Position numbers and translations under genes: made by a program. From positions 1 to 17,757 of the forward strand of contig SEEY01000015.1 of NCBI GenBank assembly GCA_004211235.1: a stretch of DNA of 17,757 nt, written 5' to 3'. Origin of the DNA: Rubrivivax sp. GTDB taxonomy: Bacteria > Pseudomonadota > Gammaproteobacteria > Burkholderiales > Burkholderiaceae. Below the pieces are notes generated by a model. The model did not search any database. It was not told the origin of the DNA and saw nothing but the letters and a program-made list of their open reading frames with translations. The number at the start of each line of letters is the position of its first letter. The stretch's first letter is position 1. Below, one piece after another: positions 8,157 to 15,375 of this stretch.

Positions 8157-8175
8157 GACTTGCGGTCCGCAAGTC
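8157..8175 (-). repeat. Perfect 9-bp inverted repeat in the receptor leader
   Basis: GACTTGCGG, one central base, CCGCAAGTC: a 19-base dyad with no mismatch. As RNA it would form an eight-pair stem with a three-base loop; as DNA it could be an operator for a dimeric regulator. It lies between the LacI-type site and the 8128-8144 hairpin. Confidence 0.5.
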
Positions 8176-8181
8176 CGAAGC

Positions 8182-8202
8182 CTTGTTAGCGTTACCAACA
8201 AG
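8182..8202. promoter_or_regulatory. Candidate LacI-family operator upstream of the receptor gene
   Basis: The 21-base sequence CTTGTTAGCGTTACCAACAAG has six-base perfect outer arms. Its inner 14-mer TGTTAGCGTTACCA (8184-8197) is a five-of-seven-pair palindrome about a central CG. A central CG flanked by TA steps is typical of LacI/GalR-family operators, and sites of this form precede carbohydrate TonB-receptor genes in several proteobacteria. It lies 74 bases upstream of the receptor ATG. No LacI-family gene is present in the window, so the regulator would be encoded elsewhere. Confidence 0.5.
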
Positions 8203-8471
8203 CCATCGACGGGGCTGCCACCTTCAAGTGCCGGGCGTACTGTATTTTTTCGCGCCACCCTGTTCTGCTGGGGTTTACGCGAGTTGCTCCAGTCGGTTTC
8301 ACGCTATTCGCAACACCCTCTGGAACGCCCTTGGCCACACACACTTTTGACACGTAACGGCTCGAAAAAACGTGCACCGTTCACGACAAACGCGGGCGCG
8401 CATTGGTAGCGATCTCAACATGTTGTGTCGAGATTAAAACCTTAGGCTGGCGCTCAAAATAGACAACGCTG

Positions 8472-9053
8472 TCAACGATAGACGATTCCGTCGGCCGTGG
8501 CAATCGGGCCTCCGCTAAGGCGGAAGGATCCGATGGCGAAAATGCAACGCTGCTTGCAGCACACCGCGTCCGTGCGGATGGAACCTGTGTCCGACGCCGC
8601 GTAGACGGAGGCAATGCATTCCTGCGGCAGATCGAGTGTTGCGAGCTTGCGGCACATGTTCTTCACATGGCTGTCGACAACCCGGTCCGATACGTCGCGG
8701 AAATCCTCATGGATCAGATCCAGCAACTGGGCGCGCTCAAAGATGCGCCCCGGATGCTGCAGCAACTGGCGCAGCAACCGGATTTCGACCGGCGTCAGTG
8801 ACAGCGCCTGCTCCTGCCACGGAATTCTCGAACCGGCCTCATCGCTACGCGACCCGCGACGTCCCCGGGCACGCTGGTACCCAACCTGCGCCGACAAGTG
8901 CAGATCCTCAACGATCTGCCCGCCACGCACCGCCCCAATCTGCAGCAAGGCGCCCCATTCCGGCGCGCCGCTCCACCCGCGTTGGCAGGACAGGACGCCG
9001 TCGACCTCGTGGCCGTCCTGAACACGCAAACCGACGGCTTCGCGACGGCCCAA
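8472..9053 (-). pseudogene. Remnant of an OmpR-type winged-helix regulator, frameshifted, no receiver domain
   Basis: The readable core is an OmpR/PhoB DNA-binding domain: WQEQALSLTPVEIRLLRQLL, then HPGRIFERAQLLDLIHEDF, then the recognition helix in SDRVVDSHVKNMCRKL, then CIASVY. Relatives continue YGVGYRF; here the frame reads YAASDTG. Skipping the two bases GC at 8599-8600 restores Y-G-V-G-H-R-F-H-P and runs to a TAG at 8515, which points to a two-base insertion. Upstream of the core no phosphoacceptor receiver domain can be seen, only about 90 residues without family resemblance. The best available start is a TTG at 9053 without a ribosome-binding site, and the frame stays open upstream to a TAA near 9110. 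I read it as a decaying response-regulator fragment. A divergent functional orphan regulator is less likely. No partner sensor kinase is visible. Confidence 0.6.
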
Positions 9054-9105
9054 ACCGCGCAGCGGCGGGGCCCGTTTCCGGGAAGAAACTGCTAGAGTCC
9101 CGAAC

Positions 9106-9122
9106 AGGTAACTTCGTTACCT
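9106..9122 (+). promoter_or_regulatory. Dyad in the ppc leader
   Basis: AGGTAAC, three bases TTC, GTTACCT: perfect seven-base arms, ending 33 bases before the ppc start codon. It can form a short hairpin with a UUC triloop in mRNA or be an operator for a dimeric regulator. It is followed by CTATAGC, which could be part of a -10 element. Function is not known. Confidence 0.4.
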
Positions 9123-9155
9123 CTCCTATAGCAATTCCACCTCGGACGCCCCGCC

Positions 9156-11942
9156 ATGCCTCCTCGCGCCGCTCCCGCCCGCCCCGACGTCGACAAGAAC
9201 GAGCCCCTGGTGGCCGACATCCGGCTGCTCGGCCGCATCCTCGGCGACGTCATCCGCGAGCAGGAGGGCCGCGAGGTCTACGAGCTGATCGAGCGCGTCC
9301 GTCAACTGTCCGTGGCCTACCGCCACAAGCACGACAAGGAAGCCGGCAAGCGCTTCGACAAGCTGCTCAAGAGCCTGTCCGGCGAGCAGGCGGTCAGCGT
9401 CATCCGCGCCTTCAGCTACTTCTCGCATCTGGCCAACATCGCCGAAGACCGCCACCACATCCGCCGCCGCGATGTGCACGAGCGTGCCGGCAGCCTGCAG
9501 CCGGGCTCGCTGGCCTACTGCCTGGAGCATCTGCACGAGGCCGGCATCCGCCCGACCGAGATCGCCGAGGTGCTGCGGCGCGGCTTCATCGCGCCGGTGC
9601 TGACGGCACACCCGACCGAAGTGCAGCGCAAGAGCATCCTGGATGCCGAGCGCTCCGTCGCCGGCCTGCTGGAAGCGCGTGACCGCGCAGGCAGCGAGCG
9701 CGAGCTGCGCGACATCGAGGCGCTGCTGCGCGCCCGCATCACCCAGCTCTGGCAGACGCGCATGCTGCGCTACTCCAAGCTCACGGTCTCGGACGAGATC
9801 GAGAACGCGCTGTCGTACTACCAGTCGACCTTCCTGCGCCAGATCCCCAAGCTCTACGCCGAGCTGGAGGAGCACCTGCCGGGCGAGCAGCTGCCGAGTT
9901 TCCTGCGCATGGGCCACTGGATCGGCGGTGACCGCGACGGCAATCCCAACGTCGGCGCCGCGACGCTCAAGCGCGCCATGCAGCGCCAGGGCGAGGTGGC
10001 GCTGCGCCACTACCTGACCGAGCTGCACGAGCTGGGCGCCGAGCTGTCCATCTCGCTGCGCCTGACCGGCGTGTCGCCCGAAATGCAGTTGCTGGCCGAG
10101 CGCAGTCCCGACCAGAACGCCCACCGCATGGACGAGCCCTACCGCCGTGCGCTGACCGGCATGTACGCCCGCCTGGCCGCCACGCTGCAGGAGCTGACCG
10201 GCACCGAGGCGCTGCGCCATGCGGTCGCGCCGCAGAACCCCTACCGCACGCCGGAAGAACTGCTGGCCGACCTGCGCACGATCGAGGCCTCGCTGAAGAG
10301 CCATCACGCCGAGGCGCTGATCGCCCCCCGACTGTCGCCGCTGATCCGGGGTGTGCAGGTGTTCGGCTTCCACCTCGCAACGCTGGACCTGCGCCAGAGC
10401 AGCGACCAGCACGAGCTGGTGCTGGCCGAGCTGCTGGCCGCCGCACGCATCGAGGACGACTACTCCGCGCTCGACGAAGAAGCCAAGCGCACGCTGCTGC
10501 TCAAGCTGCTGAACGAGGCCCGGCCGCTGCGCGTCATCGGCGCCAGCTACACCGAGAAGACGCAGGGCGAGCTCGCCACCTTCGAGGCCGCCCGCGAGGC
10601 GCTGGCCCGCTTCGGCCGCGAGGCGCTGCGCCACTACATCATTTCGCACACGGAGTCGGTGTCCGACCTGCTCGAAGTGGCGCTGCTGCTGAAGGAGACC
10701 GGCCTGCTGCGCGGCACGCTGGACGGCTACGCCACCAGCGACCTCATCATCGTGCCGCTGTTCGAGACCATCGGTGACCTGCGCGTGGCGCCGACCATCA
10801 TGCGCGAGTTCTACGCGCTGCCCGGTGTTCGCGGCCTGGTGGACCGCTCGGGCGCCGAGCAGGACATCATGCTGGGCTACTCAGACAGCAACAAGGACGG
10901 CGGCATGTTCACGTCGTCCTGGGAGCTGTACCGCGCCGAGATCGCGCTGGTCGAACTGTTCGACGAGCTGAAGAAGGTCGGCCCCATCACGCTGCGCCTC
11001 TTCCACGGCCGTGGCGGCACCGTCGGCCGCGGCGGCGGCCCGAGCTACCAGGCCATCCTGGCCCAGCCTCCCGGCACCGTGAACGGACAGATCCGCCTGA
11101 CCGAGCAGGGTGAAGTCATCGCCTCCAAGTACGCCCACCCGGAGATCGGCCGGCGCAATCTGGAGACGCTGGTCGCCGCCACACTGGAGGCGACGCTGCT
11201 GCACCCGACACAGAGCGCGCCGAAGAGCTTCCTGGAGGCCGCACAGGCCCTGTCCGACGCCAGCTTCGCCGCCTACCGCGGCCTGGTCTACGAGACGCCC
11301 GGCTTTGCCGACTACTTCTTCGCGTCCACGCCTATCCGTGAGATCGCCGAGCTCAACATCGGCTCCCGCCCCGCTTCTCGAAAGGCCACGCGCGCCATCG
11401 AAGACCTGCGCGCCATCCCCTGGAGCTTCTCCTGGGGCCAGGCCCGCATCGCCCTGCCCGGCTGGTGCGGCTTCGGCTCCGCGGTGGAGAGCTTCCTCGG
11501 CGAGGAGCCTGCGCAGCGTGCCAAGAACCTGGCCCTGCTCAAGCGCATGCTCAAGAGCTGGCCCTTCTTCCGTGCCGTGCTGTCCAACCTCGACATGGTG
11601 CTGGCCAAGGCCGACCTGGCGCTGGCCGAGCGCTACGTGGAACTCGTCGAAGACAAGAAGCTCGGCAAGCGCATCTTCTCGGCCATCCGCGCCGAGTTCG
11701 AGCGCACGCAGGCTGCGCTCAGCCTCATCACGGGCGACGCCCGCCGCCTGGCCGCCAACCCGTCGCTCGCGCGCTCGATCGAACATCGCTTCCCCTACAT
11801 CGACCCGCTCAACCACCTGCAGGTCGAGCTGATGCGCCGCTACCGCCGCACCCAGGCGGACGACCCGGCGATGGAACGCGTGCAGCGCGGCATCCACCTG
11901 TCCATCAACGGCATCGCCGCGGGGCTGCGCAACACGGGTTGA
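9156..11942 (+). CDS. ppc: Phosphoenolpyruvate carboxylase
   Basis: 928 residues, the normal length for bacterial PEPC, ending in [12 protein letters not shown] with the conserved C-terminal NTG. It catalyses PEP + HCO3- to oxaloacetate + phosphate in the cytoplasm, replenishing the TCA cycle. Visible signatures are [12 protein letters not shown] with the catalytic His152; [12 protein letters not shown]; the PEP-binding [11 protein letters not shown]; and the glycine loop [14 protein letters not shown] with His617, Arg619 and Arg625, equivalent to the His/Arg residues essential in the E. coli enzyme. LTEQGEVI follows. The start is ATG at 9156, leading into [20 protein letters not shown] as in other betaproteobacterial PEPCs; the ribosome-binding site is weak. 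All catalytic motifs are intact. It appears monocistronic, with a dyad in its leader; upstream is the decayed regulator and downstream, same strand, a diguanylate cyclase 79 bases later. Confidence 0.98.
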   Translation: MPPRAAPARPDVDKNEPLVADIRLLGRILGDVIREQEGREVYELIERVRQLSVAYRHKHDKEAGKRFDKLLKSLSGEQAVSVIRAFSYFSHLANIAEDRHHIRRRDVHERAGSLQPGSLAYCLEHLHEAGIRPTEIAEVLRRGFIAPVLTAHPTEVQRKSILDAERSVAGLLEARDRAGSERELRDIEALLRARITQLWQTRMLRYSKLTVSDEIENALSYYQSTFLRQIPKLYAELEEHLPGEQLPSFLRMGHWIGGDRDGNPNVGAATLKRAMQRQGEVALRHYLTELHELGAELSISLRLTGVSPEMQLLAERSPDQNAHRMDEPYRRALTGMYARLAATLQELTGTEALRHAVAPQNPYRTPEELLADLRTIEASLKSHHAEALIAPRLSPLIRGVQVFGFHLATLDLRQSSDQHELVLAELLAAARIEDDYSALDEEAKRTLLLKLLNEARPLRVIGASYTEKTQGELATFEAAREALARFGREALRHYIISHTESVSDLLEVALLLKETGLLRGTLDGYATSDLIIVPLFETIGDLRVAPTIMREFYALPGVRGLVDRSGAEQDIMLGYSDSNKDGGMFTSSWELYRAEIALVELFDELKKVGPITLRLFHGRGGTVGRGGGPSYQAILAQPPGTVNGQIRLTEQGEVIASKYAHPEIGRRNLETLVAATLEATLLHPTQSAPKSFLEAAQALSDASFAAYRGLVYETPGFADYFFASTPIREIAELNIGSRPASRKATRAIEDLRAIPWSFSWGQARIALPGWCGFGSAVESFLGEEPAQRAKNLALLKRMLKSWPFFRAVLSNLDMVLAKADLALAERYVELVEDKKLGKRIFSAIRAEFERTQAALSLITGDARRLAANPSLARSIEHRFPYIDPLNHLQVELMRRYRRTQADDPAMERVQRGIHLSINGIAAGLRNTG

Positions 11943-11973
11943 TCTGCCGGACGCGGTAGCAATCCGCGCGGCA

Positions 11974-12010
11974 CCGAACCGCCCGTTCCCGCTGTTAGGG
12001 ACGGCGGGCT
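11974..12010 (+). terminator. Imperfect hairpin after ppc
   Basis: CCGCCCGTTCCC, a seven-base loop GCTGTTA, then GGGACGGCGGGC. The stem is GC-rich but interrupted by a bulge and has no T-tract, ending next to the start of the diguanylate cyclase gene. It may be a weak ppc terminator or a structure in the next gene's leader. A smaller hairpin, CGCGG/CCGCG, lies at 11952-11968. Confidence 0.3.
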
Positions 12011-12021
12011 AGAGTTCTGCC

Positions 12022-13326
12022 ATGGGATTCAGGTGGCGGTTCGAATACAGCCTGCTGTTGATGGTGCTGCTCAGTGTGGCCGCGGTGCGCTTCTCGGATG
12101 CGCTGCTGCAGCAGGTGCGCGTCATCCGGCCGGGCGACACGGTGGCCGCCGAGCCGATGTCCGACGAGCGCAATGGCGGGCGCACCGAGGTCCGGCTCGC
12201 TCCCGGCCCCGGCTTCGACCTGCGCTGCACGGTGCGCGAGGGCTACGGCTATCCCTACTGCGGCATCGCGGTGCGCTTCGACCCGAAGCTGCTCAAAGGC
12301 CTGGACCTCAGCGAGGTGCGCCGCATCCGCCTGTGGCTGGACTACGAAGGCCCGGCCGACACGGTGAAGATACAGCTGCGCAATGCCAGCCCCGCCTACG
12401 GCATTCCGCAGAGCTCGAACGAATCGGCCAAGTACAACCACATCGAGATCAACGCCGACTCCCTGCGCAGCGGCATGGTGGAGCTGGACCTGCGCAACTT
12501 CGTCGTTGCGAACTGGTGGATGCAGCAGTTCCACGTCGCCCCGCATCTGGGTCGGCCCGAGTTCGACAACATCGTCACGCTCGAGATCGTCACCGGCACC
12601 GAGGCGCCGCTGGGAAAGTACCGCTTCGTGCTGCACAAGGTCGAGTACGACGTGCAGTACCTCTCCACCGAACGCTGGTACCTGGGCATCATGAGCGTCT
12701 GGCTGGCACTCGCACTGCTCTACCTGCTGCTGCGCCTGGTGCGGCTGCAGCAGGTGGTGCGCCAGCAGCGCGAGGCGTCGCAGGAACTGCTGGAGATCAA
12801 CCAGGTGCTCGACGCGCGCAGCAAGCAGCTGGTGCAGATGGCCACCACCGACGCGCTCACCGGCGCCTTCAACCGCAAGGGCCTGGAGGATGTGCTGCAG
12901 CAGGCGCTGGCCGACTGGCGCCGGCAGCAGCATCCGCTTGGCTTGGTGCTGATCGACATCGACCACTTCAAGGCCGTCAACGACAGCCACGGCCACCAGG
13001 CCGGTGACCGCGTGCTGGCGGGCTTGGCCGAGCTGGTGCGCCAGAACGTGCGCGCGCAGGACCTGCTGGGCCGCTGGGGCGGCGAGGAGTTTCTGCTGGT
13101 CTGCCGCGACACCGGCCTGACGCAGGCGCTGGCCATCGCCGAGAAGCTGCGCGCCCTCATCGCCGGCCACGACTTCGGCGGCCTGCGCGTGACGGCCAGC
13201 TTCGGCGTCGCCGCACTGGACAGCGAACGCCCGCTGGACCAGCTCTTCGCCGCGGCAGACGCCGCCCTCTACCGTGCCAAGGCCGAGGGCCGCAACCGTG
13301 TCGTGGCGGAGAAGACGCCGGGCTGA
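12022..13326 (+). CDS. Membrane diguanylate cyclase with periplasmic input domain (GGDEF)
   Basis: 434 residues. A first membrane segment (about 9-23) is followed by a periplasmic region of roughly 190 residues rich in beta-strand patterns (IRLWLDYEGPADTVKIQLRN, WWMQQFHVAP, YRFVLHKVEYDV). It resembles a galactose-binding or carbohydrate-binding-module sandwich and has two cysteines (69, 80) that could pair. A second membrane segment (about 219-240) leads into a short coiled coil (about 241-272) and the GGDEF domain (TDALTGAFNRKGLED onward). The catalytic loop is GGEEF (353-357). The inhibitory site RxxD is present as RAQD (344-347), exactly five residues ahead, so the enzyme should make c-di-GMP from two GTP and be product-inhibited. 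IDIDHFKAVND carries the metal-binding Asp. No clear Shine-Dalgarno sequence precedes the ATG. The ligand sensed is unknown; the family name of the periplasmic domain is uncertain. Confidence 0.92.
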   Translation: MGFRWRFEYSLLLMVLLSVAAVRFSDALLQQVRVIRPGDTVAAEPMSDERNGGRTEVRLAPGPGFDLRCTVREGYGYPYCGIAVRFDPKLLKGLDLSEVRRIRLWLDYEGPADTVKIQLRNASPAYGIPQSSNESAKYNHIEINADSLRSGMVELDLRNFVVANWWMQQFHVAPHLGRPEFDNIVTLEIVTGTEAPLGKYRFVLHKVEYDVQYLSTERWYLGIMSVWLALALLYLLLRLVRLQQVVRQQREASQELLEINQVLDARSKQLVQMATTDALTGAFNRKGLEDVLQQALADWRRQQHPLGLVLIDIDHFKAVNDSHGHQAGDRVLAGLAELVRQNVRAQDLLGRWGGEEFLLVCRDTGLTQALAIAEKLRALIAGHDFGGLRVTASFGVAALDSERPLDQLFAAADAALYRAKAEGRNRVVAEKTPG

Positions 13327-14409
13327 TCAGCGCCGGTAGGGTTCCAGCGTCTCGCCCACCACGCGCACCGTGTCACCGACGCGGAAGGCCGGCGGCTCGT
13401 TGTAGACGACGCTGCGCTGCAGGCCGTCATTCGTGCGCACCACCACTTCGTACTGCGTGCGCTGGTTGTTGCGCCGCTGGATCTCGCGGCCCAGCAGCGC
13501 GCCGCCGACCGCACCGGCCACGCCTGCCGCCTTTCGGCCATCGCCCTTGCCGAACTGGCTGCCGACCACCGCCCCCAGCACACCACCGGCCACCGTGCCC
13601 AGCACCTTGCCCTCGCCGTCGACGACCACCTCGTTCACCGCCTGCACGCTGGCGCAGTCGGCGCAACCGTAGGTGTAGTTCTCCGCGCGGCGGCCGCGCA
13701 GGTCCACACCGGCATAGGCGTTGGCCACGCTGCTGCGGGTCGTGCGGCTGCCCACGCGCAGCTGCGCCACGAGCGGCTGCTGCGTGTCGACCCAGGCGCC
13801 CTGCGGCAGCACGTAGGTGCCGGCGTATTCACCCGGGCGCACTTCATCGAGCACGACATTCGTTGCCTGGCTGCCCTGCAACTGCACGGACGCCTGGCCG
13901 CCCGGGGTGCCGCGCACCGTGTAGCGCAGCGCCTCCGAGCGCCCGCGGCCTGGCTCGCGGGCGACACCCACCGACTGGATCTCCGGCACCAGAGCTGCCT
14001 CGCCCGGCACCGGCCAGCCCACCTGCAGTGCTTCGCCCAGCGACGCCGTCGCCACCCGGTTGTTGCGGCGCAGGTTGGCATGCACGCGCGACTCCGGCCC
14101 GATGCGGTCCGAACGGCTGATGACGTAGCTGCCCTGATAGCGGCCGGCCGTCGTCTCGTCCAGCCGCACGGTGCGCCGGCTGCCGTCGATCTGCAGCACG
14201 ACCGCCGCGCCCGGCGTGCCCCAGACGGTGAAGTTCAGCTCCGTGCCGGGCTCGACGCGGTCGACCTGTTCGACGTCGAAGCCAGTCACGCGCAGCGCCG
14301 CCGCCTGGCTGCTGCGTTGCTGCGCCTGGGCCGGTTCGGCCATGAAGGGCGAGCCGGCCACGAGTGCACAGGCCAGGGCCGCCGCCGTCAGATGCTTGGA
14401 GTGCTGCAT
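13327..14409 (-). CDS. Exported glycine-zipper (Rick_17kDa-like) protein with duplicated N-terminal module
   Basis: 360 residues from ATG at 14409, fixed by AAGGAG seven bases upstream and by an immediate signal peptide (HLTAAALACALVAG, cleavage likely after PAQA, residue 29). Earlier in-frame starts lack both. Two tandem modules of about 100 residues follow (about 38-125 and 141-222). Each has a GTPG segment, a strand ending LQ, and V-LDE...G-Y-G-YV, suggesting Ig-like beta domains. Next is CADC (249-252) ahead of a glycine-zipper two-helix region (about 269-310: GTVAGGVLGAVVGSQFG and AAGVAGAVGGALLG) like the Rickettsia 17-kDa antigen. A C-terminal beta part ends in VGETLEPYRR. Such proteins associate with the cell envelope; the molecular role is unclear. 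It is convergent with the diguanylate cyclase, with no base between stop codons, and divergent from the hydrolase. Confidence 0.85.
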   Translation of the reverse strand: MQHSKHLTAAALACALVAGSPFMAEPAQAQQRSSQAAALRVTGFDVEQVDRVEPGTELNFTVWGTPGAAVVLQIDGSRRTVRLDETTAGRYQGSYVISRSDRIGPESRVHANLRRNNRVATASLGEALQVGWPVPGEAALVPEIQSVGVAREPGRGRSEALRYTVRGTPGGQASVQLQGSQATNVVLDEVRPGEYAGTYVLPQGAWVDTQQPLVAQLRVGSRTTRSSVANAYAGVDLRGRRAENYTYGCADCASVQAVNEVVVDGEGKVLGTVAGGVLGAVVGSQFGKGDGRKAAGVAGAVGGALLGREIQRRNNQRTQYEVVVRTNDGLQRSVVYNEPPAFRVGDTVRVVGETLEPYRR

Positions 14410-14422
14410 GCGCCGCTCCTTG
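14403..14422 (-). promoter_or_regulatory. Ribosome-binding site deciding the start of the glycine-zipper gene
   Basis: Minus strand reads TTCAAGGAGCGGCGCATG. AAGGAG lies seven bases before the ATG at 14409 and is followed directly by a signal peptide, so the 49 codons upstream that are open in this frame are not part of the protein. Confidence 0.7.
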
Positions 14423-14450
14423 AAGTTGTAATGACCACAGCCTAGGCGCG

Positions 14451-14482
14451 CAGGCCGGTGCAGCAGGTCGGCCCCCGGCCTG
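14451..14482. repeat. 8-bp inverted repeat between divergent genes
   Basis: CAGGCCGG (14451-14458) and CCGGCCTG (14475-14482) are perfect reverse complements separated by 16 bases. They lie in the 149-base region between the glycine-zipper gene and the divergent hydrolase gene. They could be an operator affecting both promoters; in DNA this GC-rich, chance pairing cannot be excluded. Confidence 0.35.
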
Positions 14483-14558
14483 AGCAGCGGTAGTCCGGCA
14501 CCTACGCCCCTCGTCGCGCGTCGGCCAACAATACGGCCGAGACATTCATGGAGCATCT

Positions 14559-15374
14559 ATGTCCGACTTTCCCGCCGTACCGGCCGTGCCCGCGGCGCCC
14601 GTCGTCTGCCTGCATTCCAGCGGCGCCAGCGGCCGGCAGTGGCGCAGCCTTGTCGCCGAGGCCGGCGCAGCCTGGCAATGGCACACGCCCGACCTGTTCG
14701 GCCATGGCAGCCGGCCGGCCTGGCCGTCGCACCTGCCCAATGAACTCACGATCGAGGCGGACGGCCTGCTCGCAGACCTGCCACTGGCCGCCGGACAGCG
14801 CTTCCATCTCGTCGGCCACAGCTACGGCGCCGCCGTGGCCCTGCAGATCGCCCTGCAGCAGCCGCAGCGCGTGCGCTCGCTGACGCTGTACGAACCGGTG
14901 GCCTTCGGTGTGCTGTCGGCGTCGGGCGAGGATCTGGAGGCGTCAGAGGAAGCCCGGCAGGTCGCCGCGGCCGTGACCGCGTCACTGGACCGCGGCGACC
15001 TCGACCAGGCCGCCCGCGGCTTCGTCGGCTACTGGCAGGGCCGCGACGTCTGGCCCGAGCTCGACGCGGCCCAACGCGACCGCCTGGCCGAGCCGATGCC
15101 GACGATCCGCCGCCACTTCGAAGCGCTCGCCGCTGCGCGGTGGACTCCACAGCAGCTCGCCCCGCTGCAGATGCCGGTGCAGCTGATCTGCGGCACGGCC
15201 ACCCGCGCCAGCGCACGGCGCGTGGCGCTGACGCTGGCGGAGCAGCTGCCGAATGCGCGGCTGGCCTGGCTGGAGGGTGGGCAACACCTGGCGCCAATCA
15301 CGCAAGCGGCGCGAGTGAATCCGTTGATCCTGGAACATCTGAGCGCGGTGCAAGGCAAGCCATCCGGCCGCTGA
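14559..15374 (+). CDS. Alpha/beta-fold hydrolase
   Basis: 271 residues from ATG at 14559, with GGAG five bases upstream. It has a typical alpha/beta-hydrolase layout: an oxyanion-loop LHSSGASGRQW (18-28), DLFGHG (45-50), the nucleophile elbow VGHSYG with Ser88, and a late histidine in EGGQHLAPI (His243). SLTLYEPVAFGVL follows the elbow strand, as in many esterase/peroxidase-like members. The catalytic acid is not obvious: the stretch after LICGTATR, where it is often found, has no Asp, so an alternative position is needed. No signal peptide is visible, so the protein is probably cytoplasmic. The substrate is unknown. It is divergent from the glycine-zipper gene (149 bases) and convergent with the following minus-strand gene, with a single base between stop codons. 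Confidence 0.88.
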   Translation: MSDFPAVPAVPAAPVVCLHSSGASGRQWRSLVAEAGAAWQWHTPDLFGHGSRPAWPSHLPNELTIEADGLLADLPLAAGQRFHLVGHSYGAAVALQIALQQPQRVRSLTLYEPVAFGVLSASGEDLEASEEARQVAAAVTASLDRGDLDQAARGFVGYWQGRDVWPELDAAQRDRLAEPMPTIRRHFEALAAARWTPQQLAPLQMPVQLICGTATRASARRVALTLAEQLPNARLAWLEGGQHLAPITQAARVNPLILEHLSAVQGKPSGR

Positions 15375-15375
15375 C

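Larger units (their letters stand above)
8110..8471. other. Intergenic region upstream of the receptor gene
   Basis: A 362-base stretch with no credible gene on either strand; short open frames here lack start context and family resemblance. The receptor-proximal 95 bases hold the ribosome-binding site, two perfect inverted repeats and a LacI-type operator-like dyad (listed separately). Further upstream is a dyad with core CAACATGTTG (8416-8425). A perfect TTGACA occurs at 8347-8352 on the plus strand without a -10 partner at the right distance. I cannot place the receptor promoter confidently; TACAGT at 8244-8239 (minus strand) is a weak -10 candidate without a good -35. Confidence 0.6.

Noticed and set aside
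8347..8352. Exact TTGACA, possible -35 element on the plus strand
   Set aside because: No -10-like hexamer 16-18 bases downstream and no plus-strand gene to serve within 800 bases.
8152..8409. Short open frames on both strands upstream of the receptor
   Set aside because: No start context, no family resemblance and atypical composition; treated as intergenic.
8636..9682. 348-codon plus-strand open frame crossing the regulator remnant and the start of ppc
   Set aside because: Pro/Arg-rich low-complexity translation, overlaps ppc in another frame, no domain or ribosome-binding site.
9126..10649. 507-codon minus-strand open frame opposite ppc
   Set aside because: Antisense shadow; Gln/Leu/Ala-rich, no motifs, and ppc is intact on the plus strand.
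11995..13170. 391-codon minus-strand open frame opposite the diguanylate cyclase
   Set aside because: Antisense shadow of an intact GGDEF gene.
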